A stretch of 58,237 nucleotides of DNA from Sphingomonadales bacterium (GCA_947470185.1 CANIRZ010000007.1:1-58237); one strand, 5' to 3'; shown: positions 21,858 through 32,234, counted from the first letter of the stretch. The notes: generated by a model not told the origin, from the sequence alone. Numbers and translations: made by a program.

Positions 21858-22763
21858 CTATCCCTTGCCTTTCGTCTTGGTTTTGCCATCACTGGCATTT
21901 TCTTCAATGAACTCGATAATCCTGGTAGCAATGTCTTTGCCGCTGGCTTTTTCAATACCTTCTAGTCCTGGCGAGCTGTTCACTTCCATGATGACCGGGC
22001 CATGATTCGATCGCAACATGTCAACGCCAGCCACATTTAGCCCCATGGCGCGCGCCGCGCGCACCGCAGTTGATCGTTCCTCGGGCGTAATTTTGATGGC
22101 TTCTGCCGTCCCGCCGCGATGCAGGTTTGACCGAAAATCGCCTTCAGCGCCTTTGCGCTGCATCGACGCGACAACCTTATTACCAATGACAAAGCATCGG
22201 ATGTCCGTCGCATTGGCTTCCTTGATAAACTCCTGAACTAGAATGTTCACGTTTGCACCACGAAACGCCTCAATGACCGAACGGGCTGACTTTTCGGTCT
22301 CACCCAAGACCACGCCGATGCCCTGTGTGCCCTCTAGCAGCTTGATAACCACAGGCGCGCCGCCTACCATCTGGATGACTTCGTCAGTTTGCCGCGGGTC
22401 GTGGGCGAAGGCCGTCACGGGAAGTCCAAGCCCCTTACGCGCCAAGATTTGCAATGACCGCAATTTGTCGCGCGAGCGGCCAATGGCAACGCTTTCGTTT
22501 AGCGACCACACATTCATCATCTCAAACTGGCGCAGCACAGCCAAGCCATAAAAGGTAATCGACGCACCGATACGCGGAATGACTGCGTCATATTTGCCGA
22601 GTTTTGCACCTTGATAATATGCTTCAGGTCGATGCGATGTGATGTTCATCGTCACGCGCAAGGTGTTTAAAACTTCAATCTCATGGCCGCGCCCCTGGGC
22701 AGCTTCGACAAGCCTTTTATGGGAATAAAGATTGGCATTTCGCGCCAACATAGCGATTTTCAT
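21858..22763 (-). CDS. rimK: RimK-family ATP-grasp alpha-L-glutamate ligase
   Basis: RimK adds glutamates to the C-terminus of ribosomal protein S6; related enzymes (LysX, MptN) ligate amino acids to other carriers. The 301-residue protein opens [21 protein letters not shown], has the ATP-grasp lysine in [21 protein letters not shown], and metal-binding [28 protein letters not shown]. It ends in a Lys-rich tail. The start at 22763 fits the family; the longer open frame does not. A retropepsin-like gene 14 bases upstream makes a RimB-RimK pair. The pair lies between adk and rpsM, an unusual position. Confidence 0.9.
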   Translation of the reverse strand: MKIAMLARNANLYSHKRLVEAAQGRGHEIEVLNTLRVTMNITSHRPEAYYQGAKLGKYDAVIPRIGASITFYGLAVLRQFEMMNVWSLNESVAIGRSRDKLRSLQILARKGLGLPVTAFAHDPRQTDEVIQMVGGAPVVIKLLEGTQGIGVVLGETEKSARSVIEAFRGANVNILVQEFIKEANATDIRCFVIGNKVVASMQRKGAEGDFRSNLHRGGTAEAIKITPEERSTAVRAARAMGLNVAGVDMLRSNHGPVIMEVNSSPGLEGIEKASGKDIATRIIEFIEENASDGKTKTKGKG

Positions 22764-22777
22764 GTGCTTATGCTTTC

Positions 22778-23236
22778 TTAAATGGCGGGTTTCCCCAGTA
22801 CCCACCGTCGCCCGCTGTTGACGAGAAAGCCGCGCCTTAGCGTTCGCCGACCAATTAGCAAGGGAAAGGCCATTGAACGCCGGTTTGCCAAGGTGAGCTG
22901 CCCGTTCCAACAGAGTTTACCAAAACAAAATTGCGCCGAGATGACATAGCGGTCCTGTTTTTCCCCATTTGACGAACGCACAACGCGCCGATCAACCACC
23001 GGCGCCTCATAGCGCTTTGGTTTTTCGCCAGAATTCAACCGGAACCAGAATTCAACATATTGCCTACCATCACGCGATATTGGCTTAATCCTGGTAGCGT
23101 GAATGGAGGATGTGGCCGCGCCTGTGTCCATTTTAGCATGCACTTGTGACAGGCCAAGGCTTGGAATATCGACCATCTCGCACCAGCCAATTTCGACTTT
23201 ATTCCGCGAACCGCGTGCCGTGCCCCCCGCAACCAA
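22778..23236 (-). CDS. Retropepsin-like ATP-dependent zinc protease family protein (RimB-like)
   Basis: The 152-residue protein has the aspartic-protease-like motif [13 protein letters not shown] and the later [16 protein letters not shown] element of Pfam Zn_protease (PF05618), a family often found beside rimK. In Pseudomonas a protein of this family (RimB) works with RimK on S6 glutamylation. The start is TTG directly after the stop of the upstream gene, with GGAG nine bases before it; no better start precedes the fold. It is 14 bases upstream of rimK, so co-translation is likely. Confidence 0.85.
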   Translation of the reverse strand: MVAGGTARGSRNKVEIGWCEMVDIPSLGLSQVHAKMDTGAATSSIHATRIKPISRDGRQYVEFWFRLNSGEKPKRYEAPVVDRRVVRSSNGEKQDRYVISAQFCFGKLCWNGQLTLANRRSMAFPLLIGRRTLRRGFLVNSGRRWVLGKPAI

Positions 23237-23947
23237 TTATCGAGGCTCCGGCGGGGGTGCTTCGGGTATGAAAACATCGCCAGGGGCGTCATCCAAAGAA
23301 GTAGCCGCATCCGGGGGCCCAACGTCACGCGCTGCGGGATCAGCAATTTCCTCAACATCGAGCCGGAAGCCATCTGATTTTGGCGCTTCGTCCTCTTTTG
23401 CGGTAAATGGTGACAGCATATTCTTGAATTGCTCACCCAGCACTTTGTCAACGGCGGGTGCTATCTCAGGCACTTTGTAACGCATGTATCCGCCGACGAC
23501 ATAGGAGAAGCTCACCGTTGTCCCCGTGCCCCCCTTGTTAGGCGCGATAGCAACCGTCAGCGTGCCAATCACTGCCTCCGACTGAAGCGGGCCAAGTGCC
23601 CCCTGCATCCGCAACACTTTGCCCGGCTGGGCAAAAATGACCCGCATATGCTCGACGCTACCGACCGTCTTCACCTTGCCGTTTGAATCCGTTTCCTGAA
23701 ACAGTTCGCAGAAACAACCATTGGCCTGCGCATCTATATAAAAACCTGCGGTTGAACCCGACCAGCTGTGCGCTTTGTTCCAGTAATCTTTAGGCGATAG
23801 CAACCGCCTCCAGATTTCGTCCGCCGTCGCGTTTACAGTGGCCACATGGATAATATTGAAGCCGTTTTCTGACTCAGCTTTGACTTCGCCAAGCGCAGGC
23901 GTCGATGTTGCAGCCAAAAGGGCGAGGGTTACGAACGCATATTTCAT
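23237..23947 (-). CDS. Secreted SRPBCC (START-like) superfamily protein
   Basis: The 236-residue product has a signal peptide (YAFVTLALLAATSTPALGE), then a helix-grip domain with ATVNATADEIWRRLLSPKDYW and HSWSGSTAGFYID, and a low-complexity acidic, proline-rich tail (from about residue 185). SRPBCC proteins bind hydrophobic ligands in a deep cavity; no ligand can be named. The stop codon directly abuts the RimB-like gene. It lies 73 bases after adk and is co-directional with the ribosomal genes. Confidence 0.75.
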   Translation of the reverse strand: MKYAFVTLALLAATSTPALGEVKAESENGFNIIHVATVNATADEIWRRLLSPKDYWNKAHSWSGSTAGFYIDAQANGCFCELFQETDSNGKVKTVGSVEHMRVIFAQPGKVLRMQGALGPLQSEAVIGTLTVAIAPNKGGTGTTVSFSYVVGGYMRYKVPEIAPAVDKVLGEQFKNMLSPFTAKEDEAPKSDGFRLDVEEIADPAARDVGPPDAATSLDDAPGDVFIPEAPPPEPR

Positions 23948-24020
23948 GGGATCGTTTTGTAACAACCGTTTCCATATCCGTCACCTTGAACTTGCTTCCG
24001 GATGAGGGCGCCCAGCAACC

Positions 24021-24665
24021 TTAGCCCGTGATGACGCCGATCGCCTTAGTCACTTGTTCAATGGGCGCCATGCCATCGACACGACTTACAAGACCGCGTG
24101 CATCATAAAGAGGCAAGATCGGTTCCGTTTTCGCCCTATATTCGGCCATGCGCGTGCGCACCGTTTCTTCGTTATCATCTGGACGGCGCTTGAATTCATG
24201 CGCGCCGCATTTATCGCATGTGCCAGCAACGAATGGCTGCTTGAAGACGTCGTGATAACCATCACCACAGTTCGCGCAAGTGAAGCGGCCAACGACACGA
24301 TCAACCAACGCATCCTCATCAACAACCAGTTCAATAACATGGTCGAGCGTACGGTTGCAGGCCGAAAGGAGGCCATCCAAAAGCGCAACTTGAGGTGCAG
24401 TGCGGGGATAGCCGTCGAAGATCAAACCTTTGGCCGCAGGGATGGCGTTCATATGTTCGCCGAGGATTTCCGCCATAAGCTCATCCGGAAACAACTTCCC
24501 CGCCTTCATGATTTTGTCAGCCATTTTGCCAACGTCAGTACCGGCTTTGACAGCCGCGCGAAGAATGTCGCCAGTCGACAGTTGCACCATGCCATATTTC
24601 TCGACGAGAAACGCGGCCTGAGTTCCCTTGCCTGCACCCGGAGGTCCCAAAAGGATGATATTCAT
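24021..24665 (-). CDS. adk: Adenylate kinase
   Basis: Adk balances AMP, ADP and ATP. The 214-residue protein has the P-loop GPPGAGKGTQ, the FDGYPRT AMP-binding motif and a long LID domain containing a four-cysteine zinc site (CANCG then CDKCG, about residues 128-151). Zinc-LID adenylate kinases occur in Gram-positive bacteria and some alphaproteobacteria. It follows secY by 35 bases, the usual spc-operon arrangement. Confidence 0.97.
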   Translation of the reverse strand: MNIILLGPPGAGKGTQAAFLVEKYGMVQLSTGDILRAAVKAGTDVGKMADKIMKAGKLFPDELMAEILGEHMNAIPAAKGLIFDGYPRTAPQVALLDGLLSACNRTLDHVIELVVDEDALVDRVVGRFTCANCGDGYHDVFKQPFVAGTCDKCGAHEFKRRPDDNEETVRTRMAEYRAKTEPILPLYDARGLVSRVDGMAPIEQVTKAIGVITG

Positions 24666-24700
24666 GAAACGTTTCCCCGTTCGTTTCGATGTCGCACCAC

Positions 24701-26077
24701 TTAGCGGGCGCGTCCACCCTTCAGCTTAGCCTTTTTCAGCAGGTCCCCATATTGGTGGGCCAACAAGTGGCTCTGGACCTGTGATATTGTGTCGATGGTG
24801 ACATTAACCAGAATAAGCAAGCTGGTTCCGCCAACGGCAAAAACACTTTGCAACCCGGTCGCGCCCAAAACATAGTCTGGCAACAAACATACTAACGTCA
24901 AATAGGCCGCTCCCAAGACGGTGATCCGCGTCAACACGTAATCCAGATAAGATTCAGTGTTTTTGCCCGGACGAATGCCGGGAATGAAGCCACCAGCCTT
25001 TTTAAGGTTCTCAGACGTTTCTTCAGGATTGAAGACTACTGCGGTATAGAAGAAACAGAAAAAGATGATGCCCAAACCATAAAGCAGCAAATACACAGGC
25101 TGGCCGTGCTGAAGATACTGGTTAAGCGAAATCACAAAGTCGCCCATCTGGCTTTCGCCCGCAGCCTTGTTACCCGCAAGCTGCGTAATCGTCAGCGGTA
25201 ACAACAACAAAGACGAAGCAAAGATTGGAGGGATAACGCCCGCGGTGTTAATCTTGAGTGGCAAATGACTGCGGTCGGCTTGCATCATCCCGCGCTGGGT
25301 GGCGCGTTTTGGATATTGAATAAGCACCCGCCGCTGCCCTCGCTCCATGAAGCAAATGATAAGCGTCAGGCCTACAAACATCCCAATGAATCCAAGGATC
25401 AAAAAGCCGCTGATGGAGCCCGTCCGTGCACCTTCAAGCAACCGCACAACCAGCATAGGAAGTTGCGCCACGATACCCGCCATAATGATAAGTGAAATGC
25501 CGTTACCGATACCCCGCGAGGTGATCTGTTCGCCAAGCCACATCAAGAACATCGTGCCACCGATCAAGCTGATGGTCGCAACAACACGGAACATGAGGCC
25601 GGGTTCGACCACTGCGCCAATCCCGTTGGCAGCCGCGAGGCTTTCCAAACCGGAGGCTAAGAAATAGCCCTGAACAGCAGTCAGAAATACGGTTCCGTAG
25701 CGCGTATATTGGTTCAACTTCTTGCGCCCGCTCTCGCCCTCTTTCTTGATGGCAGCGAGCGTGGGCGAAAGTGAGGAGGCAAGCTGCACCACAATCGAAG
25801 CCGTGATATAAGGCATAACGCCAAGCGCAATGAGACTCATGCGCTCAAGGCTACCGCCCGAGAAGGTATTGAAAATATCGAGAACACCGCCAGCGGCGTT
25901 GTTGGCGTAAAGGGCAGCCTGCGCGATTGGATCTACGCCCGGCAGCGGTACGAAACTCAGTAACCGAAAAACGATCAGCGCGCCTATGGTGAACCAAATA
26001 CGGTTCTTAAGCTCTGTTGCCTGCCCGAACTTCGATAAATTGAGGTTCGAGGCCATTTGGTCGGCCCTAGATGCCAT
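24701..26077 (-). CDS. secY: Preprotein translocase subunit SecY
   Basis: SecY is the channel of the Sec translocon. The 458-residue protein has ten membrane segments, with the plug-region FNTFSGGSLERMSLIALGVMPYI and the cytoplasmic KNTESYLDYVLTRITVLGA and QVQSHLLAHQYGDLLKKAK segments near the C-terminus. The start at MASRADQ has AGGAAAG upstream; MASNLNLSKFG seven codons later is an alternative. A 171-base gap with a hairpin separates it from rplO. Confidence 0.97.
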   Translation of the reverse strand: MASRADQMASNLNLSKFGQATELKNRIWFTIGALIVFRLLSFVPLPGVDPIAQAALYANNAAGGVLDIFNTFSGGSLERMSLIALGVMPYITASIVVQLASSLSPTLAAIKKEGESGRKKLNQYTRYGTVFLTAVQGYFLASGLESLAAANGIGAVVEPGLMFRVVATISLIGGTMFLMWLGEQITSRGIGNGISLIIMAGIVAQLPMLVVRLLEGARTGSISGFLILGFIGMFVGLTLIICFMERGQRRVLIQYPKRATQRGMMQADRSHLPLKINTAGVIPPIFASSLLLLPLTITQLAGNKAAGESQMGDFVISLNQYLQHGQPVYLLLYGLGIIFFCFFYTAVVFNPEETSENLKKAGGFIPGIRPGKNTESYLDYVLTRITVLGAAYLTLVCLLPDYVLGATGLQSVFAVGGTSLLILVNVTIDTISQVQSHLLAHQYGDLLKKAKLKGGRAR

Positions 26078-26156
26078 GAGATACTTTCCTTATGCCCGGA
26101 TGAAAGCCGAATGCACATCTATCGTGCAGCGGCTTAACCCAAAAATTTCGCCTGAC

Positions 26157-26214
26157 TGTATCTGGACAAACCCCAGAAATGTCAAACCCCGCCACCCCAT
26201 ATCGGGAAGCGGGG
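26157..26214 (-). promoter_or_regulatory. Hairpin and candidate promoter before secY
   Basis: Reading the minus strand, a CCCCGC/GCGGGG stem (26209-26214 with 26187-26192) is followed by TTT and then TTGACA (26180-26185), 17 bases before GATACA (26157-26162). The stem could attenuate the ribosomal transcript and the boxes could restart transcription for secY-adk. The -10 is weak. Confidence 0.35.
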
Positions 26215-26248
26215 CAGGCATGACAAGAGCGAAGTCGTCGCCCCTATC

Positions 26249-26785
26249 TTATTTCTTAGCCGCAGCTTCTTTAGCTGCGTTCTTAACCGAAGACTTCTTT
26301 GCAAGTGCTTTTTCAGCTGCTGAATCCTTCGTCAACACTTCGACCTTGCCGCCTGCTTTCTCAACAGCTTCAACAGCCGCCTTCGAAGCGCCCGCAACGG
26401 AGAAATTCACCTTCGCGGTGAGCTCACCCTTAGCGAGCAAACGAACGCCGTCTTTGCCGCCGCGCGCAAGGCCGGCGGCCTTCAATGCAGCATGGTCGAC
26501 TACAGCTTTAATATCGATTTTCTTCGCGTCGATAAACTTCTGGATCATGCCCAAGTTTACCTCAGCATGGTCCTTGGCGAAGATATTGTTAAAGCCGCGC
26601 TTTGGAATACGCATGTGAAGTGGCATCTGGCCGCCTTCAAATCCGTTGATGGAAACACCTGAACGGCTGGTCTGGCCCTTTTGGCCACGGCCTGAGGTTT
26701 TACCCTTGCCCGAACCGATACCACGGCCGACGCGCATACGACGATGGCGCGCGCCTTCATTGTCTTTAATGTCATTCAATTTCAT
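26249..26785 (-). CDS. rplO: 50S ribosomal protein L15
   Basis: L15 is a late-assembly 23S rRNA-binding protein. The 178-residue product opens [30 protein letters not shown] and has [18 protein letters not shown], both diagnostic. A Lys/Ala-rich C-terminal tail of about 25 residues makes it longer than E. coli L15 (144), a usual alphaproteobacterial feature. It follows rpmD after 39 bases. Confidence 0.97.
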   Translation of the reverse strand: MKLNDIKDNEGARHRRMRVGRGIGSGKGKTSGRGQKGQTSRSGVSINGFEGGQMPLHMRIPKRGFNNIFAKDHAEVNLGMIQKFIDAKKIDIKAVVDHAALKAAGLARGGKDGVRLLAKGELTAKVNFSVAGASKAAVEAVEKAGGKVEVLTKDSAAEKALAKKSSVKNAAKEAAAKK

Positions 26786-26824
26786 GTCGTGCACTCGCTT
26801 TCGCTTTAATTCGCGCTGATGTGA

Positions 26825-27001
26825 TTAGTCCTGAATTTGGACCATGTGACGAACTGTGCGGATCATTCCGCGCACTTCGGCTGTGTCTTCAATTTCGACA
26901 ACGCGGTTCATCTTGTCAAGGCCAAGGCCCTTCAAAGTTGCGCGCTGCGAAGCGGGACGGCGGATCGGCGAACCGGTCTGCTTGATTTTAATCTTCGCCA
27001 T
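26825..27001 (-). CDS. rpmD: 50S ribosomal protein L30
   Basis: A 58-codon gene lies between rpsE and rplO, five bases after the rpsE stop. The product starts [20 protein letters not shown] and continues with [18 protein letters not shown] and a final [15 protein letters not shown], the whole bacterial L30 fold. Length equals E. coli L30 to within one residue. It is easily missed because of its size. Confidence 0.97.
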   Translation of the reverse strand: MAKIKIKQTGSPIRRPASQRATLKGLGLDKMNRVVEIEDTAEVRGMIRTVRHMVQIQD

Positions 27002-27006
27002 ATCGA

Positions 27007-27717
27007 TTACTCCGCAATAGCTTCTGCGTCGGCTTCAGCAGTTTTGCTGCCACCGCGACCAAGAAGGTCAGCGATTTTCTTGCCGCGACGTTGCGCTACC
27101 GACTTGGGGCTGGTCTGTTCAGCCAAAGCCGCGAAGGTAGCACGGATCATGTTATATGGGTTCGACGTACCGACCGACTTGGTCACAACGTCCGCAACGC
27201 CAAGGCTTTCGAAGACAGCACGCATTGGGCCGCCTGCGATGATACCGGTACCCGCAGGTGCCGAGCGCAGTGTCACCTTGCCAGCGCCGAAATGGCCCTT
27301 GCCGTCATGGTGCAATGTGCGGCCATCTTTCAGGGCAACCCGGATCATGGACTTCTTTGCTGCAGCAGTTGCCTTGTTAATGGCTTCCGGCACTTCGCGC
27401 GCCTTGCCATGCCCAAAGCCTACGCGGCCCTGGCCATCGCCGACAACAACGAGCGCGGCGAAACCGAAGCGCTTACCGCCCTTAACTGTTTTAGAAACGC
27501 GGTTGATGTGGACGAGCTTTTCGATCGTGCCATCATCTTCTTCCTGAGCTGGACGACGATCGTTATTGTTACGACCACGGCCACCGCCGCTACCGCCACC
27601 ACGATTGTCACCGCCGCCACGACCGCCGCGACCGCGACGTTGGCCTTCAGGAGCGGCTGCTTCAGGTGCTGCGCCATCGGTGACGGGTGCAGTGCTTTCA
27701 ATGTTATCAGCCATCAT
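27007..27717 (-). CDS. rpsE: 30S ribosomal protein S5 with an RGG-rich N-terminal extension
   Basis: S5 acts in mRNA helicase activity and decoding accuracy. The C-terminal about 160 residues are typical ([49 protein letters not shown]). The first about 65 residues are an extension of Gly, Arg, Asn and Asp, with repeated RGG/GGG units. The total of 236 residues compares with 167 in E. coli. Two ATG codons stand side by side (27717 and 27714); the first overlaps the rplR stop codon (TAATG). Confidence 0.96.
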   Translation of the reverse strand: MMADNIESTAPVTDGAAPEAAAPEGQRRGRGGRGGGDNRGGGSGGGRGRNNNDRRPAQEEDDGTIEKLVHINRVSKTVKGGKRFGFAALVVVGDGQGRVGFGHGKAREVPEAINKATAAAKKSMIRVALKDGRTLHHDGKGHFGAGKVTLRSAPAGTGIIAGGPMRAVFESLGVADVVTKSVGTSNPYNMIRATFAALAEQTSPKSVAQRRGKKIADLLGRGGSKTAEADAEAIAE

Positions 27718-28070
27718 TAGAACTCCAATCCGCCTTCGCGCGCTGCATCAGCAAGCGCCTTGACGCGACCGTGAAACAGAAATCCGCCACGATCAAATAC
27801 CACGCTGGAAATGCCAGCCTTCTTGGCAGCTTCGGCTACCCGCTTGCCAACATCAGCAGCAGCTTCGGCCGTCGAGCCATTCTTCGCCTTTACGTCCTTG
27901 TCGAGCGTTGAGGCAGACGCAAGCGTCGAGCCCTTCGAATCGTCAATGATTTGTGCGTAGATATGGCGGCCAGTGCGGTGCACGGAAAGACGAGGACGTC
28001 CAGCAACCTGCGCCCGCAATTTCGAGCGGACGCGCTGACGGCGACGTGCAAAGAGAGACAGTTTTGCCAT
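27717..28070 (-). CDS. rplR: 50S ribosomal protein L18
   Basis: L18 carries 5S rRNA into the large subunit together with L5. The 117-residue protein has [20 protein letters not shown] and ends [24 protein letters not shown], the family signature, with E. coli length. It shares one base with rplF upstream and rpsE downstream. Confidence 0.98.
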   Translation of the reverse strand: MAKLSLFARRRQRVRSKLRAQVAGRPRLSVHRTGRHIYAQIIDDSKGSTLASASTLDKDVKAKNGSTAEAAADVGKRVAEAAKKAGISSVVFDRGGFLFHGRVKALADAAREGGLEF

Positions 28071-28603
28071 TATTTCTTCTTCCCTTCCTTGCGGAAGATA
28101 TATTCGCCGCGGTACTTGATGCCCTTGCCCTTATATGGCTCTGGCTTCCTCCAGCGACGGATTTCGGCAGCAACCTGCCCAACCTTCTGTTTGTCGATAC
28201 CCGAGATTTCCACCGTGGTGTTATCAGGTGTCTTGATTTCGATGCCGTCCGGGATCGCAAAGTCGACATCATGACTATAGCCAAGTTGAAGCTTCAACAT
28301 CTTGCCCTGGCTGTTGGCACGATAACCAACACCGGTGATTTCAAGCACTTTGGTAAAACCCTCAGTCACGCCGGTGACCAAGTTTTGAACCAGCGTGCGC
28401 TGCATGCCCCAAAAAGCACGCGCCGCTCTGCTGCCATTGGCTGGCTTCACCAAAATACCGGCGTCCTGCATCTCGTAGGAAATAAGGTCGCTCAGCGGCA
28501 TTTTTAGTTCGCCCTTCGGTCCTTTGACCGAAAGCGTGCCCGCTTCCATACTGGCGGTAACGCCGGCTGGAATGGGAACAGGTTTCTTACCAATGCGGCT
28601 CAT
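28070..28603 (-). CDS. rplF: 50S ribosomal protein L6
   Basis: L6 lies near the sarcin-ricin loop and the factor-binding site. The 177-residue protein opens [15 protein letters not shown] and contains [18 protein letters not shown] and the C-terminal [20 protein letters not shown] signature. Length equals E. coli L6. It overlaps rpsH and rplR by single bases. Confidence 0.98.
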   Translation of the reverse strand: MSRIGKKPVPIPAGVTASMEAGTLSVKGPKGELKMPLSDLISYEMQDAGILVKPANGSRAARAFWGMQRTLVQNLVTGVTEGFTKVLEITGVGYRANSQGKMLKLQLGYSHDVDFAIPDGIEIKTPDNTTVEISGIDKQKVGQVAAEIRRWRKPEPYKGKGIKYRGEYIFRKEGKKK

Positions 28604-28998
28604 TAGAATACCTCCGCCAGGATTTCGCCGCCGACATTCTGTGCACGCGCTTCGGCGTCCGACAGAACGCCCTTTGGCGTCGAAACGATGGTGATGCCAA
28701 GGCCGTTGCGGATAACGGGAAGCTCTTGGCTTCCTGAATATACGCGGCGACCGGGCTTTGAAACACGCGCAACATGCTGGATAGCAGGCGCACCTTCGAA
28801 ATACTTCAGCTCAATACGGATGCCCTTATGTGCACCCAAAGCTTCTTCGCTGTAGCCGCGAATATAGCCTTCACGCTGCAACACATCGAGAACGCGGGTC
28901 CGCAGGCTGGAAGCTGGCGAGACTACAGAGTCTTTCTTCGCCCGCTGGCCATTGCGGATACGGGTGAGCATATCACCCAAAGGATCGGTCATTGCCAT
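28603..28998 (-). CDS. rpsH: 30S ribosomal protein S8
   Basis: S8 binds helix 21 of 16S rRNA and in E. coli represses the spc operon. The 131-residue protein opens [18 protein letters not shown] and ends with [29 protein letters not shown]. An S8-like operator around rplX-rplE was not examined in detail. One-base overlap with rplF. Confidence 0.98.
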   Translation of the reverse strand: MAMTDPLGDMLTRIRNGQRAKKDSVVSPASSLRTRVLDVLQREGYIRGYSEEALGAHKGIRIELKYFEGAPAIQHVARVSKPGRRVYSGSQELPVIRNGLGITIVSTPKGVLSDAEARAQNVGGEILAEVF

Positions 28999-29009
28999 CT
29001 ATCTTATCC

Positions 29010-29315
29010 TTACCAGCTCGACTTCGTAACGCCCGGGATCATGCCCTTATTGGCAAGATTACGCAGTTCGATACGGTTCAGCTTGAATTTACGGTATACG
29101 CCGCGAGGACGCCCGGTGGTTTCGCAACGGTTACGCACGCGGTGCGGGTTACCATTACGAGGAATTTCAGCCATTTTGAGGCGAGCAATCAAACGCTCAC
29201 TATCATCAAGCGACTGGTCTTTCGCCATCGCCTTAAGCTTCGCGTAACGACCGGCATATTTTTTAGCCAGCTTCTTGCGACGCTCGTTCTTGTTTATGGA
29301 GCTCAGTTTAGCCAT
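29010..29315 (-). CDS. rpsN: 30S ribosomal protein S14, zinc-independent form
   Basis: The 101-residue S14 ends with the conserved [18 protein letters not shown] and [11 protein letters not shown]. It is the long form without the paired CxxC zinc ribbon, since only one cysteine is present. It lies in the usual place between rplE, with which it shares one base, and rpsH. Confidence 0.98.
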   Translation of the reverse strand: MAKLSSINKNERRKKLAKKYAGRYAKLKAMAKDQSLDDSERLIARLKMAEIPRNGNPHRVRNRCETTGRPRGVYRKFKLNRIELRNLANKGMIPGVTKSSW

Positions 29316-29899
29316 TATGCAGCCGCCTTTTCATCAGCTTCTTCTACTGGGAACGGGAAGCCGAACAGCTTAAGCAGTTCACGCGCCTCGTCATCCGAGT
29401 TTGCCGAAGTGGTTACGATCACATCCATTCCGCGCACCACGTCGATGGCGTCATAGCTGATTTCTGGGAAGATGATCTGTTCCTTCAGACCCATGGCAAA
29501 GTTACCACGGCCGTCAAAACTGTTAGGATTCAAGCCGCGGAAATCGCGAATACGCGGCATCGCGATTGTCACCAGACGGTCAATGAATTCGTACATCTGC
29601 GCGCCGCGAAGTGTAACCTTCACGCCAATCGGCATACCTTCACGCAACTTGAAACCAGCGATCGATTTCTTTGCCTTGGTCACGACTGGCTTTTGACCAG
29701 CAATAAGCTCCATTTCGGCAAGAGCGGTCGTAACCTTCTTCTTGTCCTGCGACCCTTCGCCCACACCCATGTTGAGTGTGATCTTCTCGATCTTTGGAAC
29801 GGCAAAGCGGTTTGCGTAACCGAATTTTTCTGTCAGGCCCTTTACGACGGTTTCGTCGTAAAGCTTCTTCATACGAGGCGTATATTTGGTATCAGCCAC
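29315..29899 (-). CDS. rplE: 50S ribosomal protein L5
   Basis: L5 binds 5S rRNA and contacts S13 and P-site tRNA. The 194-residue protein has [39 protein letters not shown] and [17 protein letters not shown], with a short acidic/Ala tail beyond the E. coli length. It overlaps rplX by eight bases. Confidence 0.98.
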   Translation of the reverse strand: MADTKYTPRMKKLYDETVVKGLTEKFGYANRFAVPKIEKITLNMGVGEGSQDKKKVTTALAEMELIAGQKPVVTKAKKSIAGFKLREGMPIGVKVTLRGAQMYEFIDRLVTIAMPRIRDFRGLNPNSFDGRGNFAMGLKEQIIFPEISYDAIDVVRGMDVIVTTSANSDDEARELLKLFGFPFPVEEADEKAAA

Positions 29900-30212
29900 T
29901 GATCGTCTCCCCGGACTTCACGGCCACACGGACCTTCTTGCCGTCCTTGGTTTCCACGCGGACGCGTGTTGCCTTGCCGGTCTTGGGATCCGCCAAAGCC
30001 ACATTCGAAATGTGCAGCGGAGCTTCAAAGCGGTCGAGACCACCCTGCGGGTTGGCCTGCGACGCTTTCCGGTGGCGCACAGCGATGTTGACGCCAGCGA
30101 CGACAACTTTGCTGTCCTTGGGCATCACGGCGGTTACTTCGCCTGATTTTCCCTTGTCCTTACCGGCGAGCACGACGACCGTGTCACCCTTTTTGATTTT
30201 TGCCAGAGCCAT
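29892..30212 (-). CDS. rplX: 50S ribosomal protein L24
   Basis: L24 starts large-subunit assembly at the 5' end of 23S rRNA. The 106-residue protein has a KOW domain ([22 protein letters not shown]) and [15 protein letters not shown]. It begins two bases after rplN and overlaps the start of rplE. Confidence 0.98.
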   Translation of the reverse strand: MALAKIKKGDTVVVLAGKDKGKSGEVTAVMPKDSKVVVAGVNIAVRHRKASQANPQGGLDRFEAPLHISNVALADPKTGKATRVRVETKDGKKVRVAVKSGETISG

Positions 30213-30214
30213 TA

Positions 30215-30583
30215 TTATAGCACCTCCGGTGCCAAGCTGATGATTTTCATGTGGTTCTTGGCGCGCAATTCACGAACCACTGGTCCGAAAATACGTGTGC
30301 CAATCGGCTCCTTATTGTTACCGATAAGAACAGCAGCATTAGAGTCGAAGCGAATGACCGAGCCATCGGCACGGCGGATGTCTTTGCGGGTACGAACGAT
30401 AACTGCCTTGTGCACGTCACCCTTCTTTACCTTGCCGCGCGGCGCAGCTTCTTTGATCGACACCACGATGATATCGCCAACGCCAGCAACGCGACGCTTG
30501 GAACCGCCAAGCACCTTGATGCATTGAACGCGCTTTGCGCCGCTGTTGTCCGCAACATCGAGGTTGGATTGCATCTGAATCAT
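30215..30583 (-). CDS. rplN: 50S ribosomal protein L14
   Basis: L14 lies at the subunit interface and is the target of RsfS silencing. The 122-residue protein opens [20 protein letters not shown] and has [18 protein letters not shown] and [13 protein letters not shown]. The MIQMQ start matches the family. Four bases separate it from rpsQ. Confidence 0.98.
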   Translation of the reverse strand: MIQMQSNLDVADNSGAKRVQCIKVLGGSKRRVAGVGDIIVVSIKEAAPRGKVKKGDVHKAVIVRTRKDIRRADGSVIRFDSNAAVLIGNNKEPIGTRIFGPVVRELRAKNHMKIISLAPEVL

Positions 30584-30587
30584 GGGA

Positions 30588-30854
30588 TCAATCCTCCGTT
30601 GGTGTTGCGACCGGGGCTACTGCGGCATCAGCCACCAAGCGCCAGGTCTTGTTCTTGGAAATCGGCGCGCACTCTTCGATGCGGACGACCTGCCCCTCTT
30701 TGACGACATTGTTTTCGTCATGGGCATGATACTTCTTCGTGCGACGGATGATCTTGCCGTAAAGCGGGTGCTTCACTTTGCGCTCGACCAGAACGACAAT
30801 GGTCTTGTCATTCTTGTCGGAGACCACGGTCCCGGTGAGAATACGTTTTGGCAT
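30588..30854 (-). CDS. rpsQ: 30S ribosomal protein S17
   Basis: S17 binds the 5' domain of 16S rRNA. The 88-residue OB-fold protein opens [21 protein letters not shown] and has [20 protein letters not shown] and [19 protein letters not shown]. The C-terminal Ala/Pro tail is slightly longer than in E. coli. Confidence 0.98.
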   Translation of the reverse strand: MPKRILTGTVVSDKNDKTIVVLVERKVKHPLYGKIIRRTKKYHAHDENNVVKEGQVVRIEECAPISKNKTWRLVADAAVAPVATPTED

Positions 30855-30864
30855 GGGTGGCTCC

Positions 30865-31074
30865 TTATGCCGTCTTTACGGCGGCGCGCTGGCGCTCACC
30901 CTGCAGGGTTTTGATGCGGGCGATGTCGCGACGCACTTCACGCACACGTGCCGGCTTTTCCATCTGGCCAGTGGCCGATTGGAAACGCAGGTTAAACGCT
31001 TCGCGCTTCAACTCGCCGAGCTGAACAGCAAGCTGATCGTCGCTCTGGACGCGGAGATCTTCGGTTTTGCTCAT
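30865..31074 (-). CDS. rpmC: 50S ribosomal protein L29
   Basis: L29 lies near the exit tunnel beside L23. The 69-residue helical protein has [20 protein letters not shown] and [16 protein letters not shown], both diagnostic. It follows rplP by one base. Confidence 0.97.
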   Translation of the reverse strand: MSKTEDLRVQSDDQLAVQLGELKREAFNLRFQSATGQMEKPARVREVRRDIARIKTLQGERQRAAVKTA

Positions 31075-31075
31075 C

Positions 31076-31510
31076 TTATGATGCTCCCAGATGCGAGGTG
31101 TCGCCGAGACGCGCCACGACCTTGGTCTTGATTGGCAGTTTCATAGCTGCGCGCTGGAATGCGACAGCCGCAATTGGACCAGGAACACCATCGAGTTCAA
31201 ACATGATACGGCCAGGCTTAACCTTGGCTGCCCAATATTCGACCGAACCCTTGCCCTTACCCTGACGGACTTCGGCAGGCTTCTTCGTGACGGGCACGTC
31301 TGGGAAGATCCGGATCCACAAACGTCCCTGACGTTTGATGTGACGTGTAATCGCGCGGCGGGCCGCTTCGATCTGACGTGCGGTAATCCGTTCTGGTTCA
31401 AGCGCCTTCAGGCCGTATGAACCAAAGTTCAGGTCAGACCCGCCCTTGGCTTCGCCCTTAATGCGTCCCTTGAACTGCTTACGGAACTTTGTTTTCTTTG
31501 GTTGCAACAT
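31076..31510 (-). CDS. rplP: 50S ribosomal protein L16
   Basis: L16 helps place the A-site tRNA. The 144-residue protein opens [16 protein letters not shown] and has [21 protein letters not shown] and [21 protein letters not shown]. These residues match the family closely. Sixteen bases separate it from rpsC. Confidence 0.98.
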   Translation of the reverse strand: MLQPKKTKFRKQFKGRIKGEAKGGSDLNFGSYGLKALEPERITARQIEAARRAITRHIKRQGRLWIRIFPDVPVTKKPAEVRQGKGKGSVEYWAAKVKPGRIMFELDGVPGPIAAVAFQRAAMKLPIKTKVVARLGDTSHLGAS

Positions 31511-31526
31511 GTCTAGTTCCTAACCT

Positions 31527-32231
31527 TTAGCGACGGTCAGACTGCGGACGGACGCCAGAAGTCTGCGCTTCCATCATCAGCCGGTCAGTTGCCATTGGGT
31601 CATGACCCAAGATTTCGCCCTTGAAGATCCAGCATTTGATGCCGATGATGCCATAAGCGGTTAGTGCTTCGGCTTCAGCATAATCAATGTTGGCACGAAG
31701 GGTATGTGCAGGCACGCGTCCTTCACGGTAAGATTCAACGCGCGCAATTTCTGCGCCGCCCAACCGACCACCGCAGGTAATCTTGATACCTTCTGCACCC
31801 AGACGCATCGCTGATTGCATCGCGCGCTTCATGGCACGACGGAAAGCAATACGACGGATAAGCTGATCAGCAATACCCTGAGCTACGAGCTTCGCGTCGA
31901 CTTCCGGCTTGCGGATTTCAACGATGTTCAACGACACTTCAGCGGTTGTGAACTTGTTGATCAGCTTTTTCAGCTTCTCAATGTCCGCACCCTTCTTACC
32001 GATGATCACACCAGGACGCGCTGCATAGATTGAAACGCGGCAGTTCTTGGCTGGACGCTCGATAACAACCTTCGAAATTGCTGCTTGTGGCAGCGTATCA
32101 AAGATAAACTTGCGGATCTTGATATCTTCCAGAAGCATGCGGCCATATTCCGCACCTTCGGCGTACCAACGGCTATCCCAAGTCCGGTTGATTTGCAGGC
32201 GAAGCCCGATTGGATTTGATTTCTGACCCAT
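31527..32231 (-). CDS. rpsC: 30S ribosomal protein S3
   Basis: S3 lies at the mRNA entry. The 234-residue protein opens [20 protein letters not shown], has a KH domain with [17 protein letters not shown], and the C-terminal [20 protein letters not shown] and [13 protein letters not shown]. Length matches E. coli. Three bases separate it from rplV. Confidence 0.98.
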   Translation of the reverse strand: MGQKSNPIGLRLQINRTWDSRWYAEGAEYGRMLLEDIKIRKFIFDTLPQAAISKVVIERPAKNCRVSIYAARPGVIIGKKGADIEKLKKLINKFTTAEVSLNIVEIRKPEVDAKLVAQGIADQLIRRIAFRRAMKRAMQSAMRLGAEGIKITCGGRLGGAEIARVESYREGRVPAHTLRANIDYAEAEALTAYGIIGIKCWIFKGEILGHDPMATDRLMMEAQTSGVRPQSDRR

Positions 32232-32234
32232 GAC

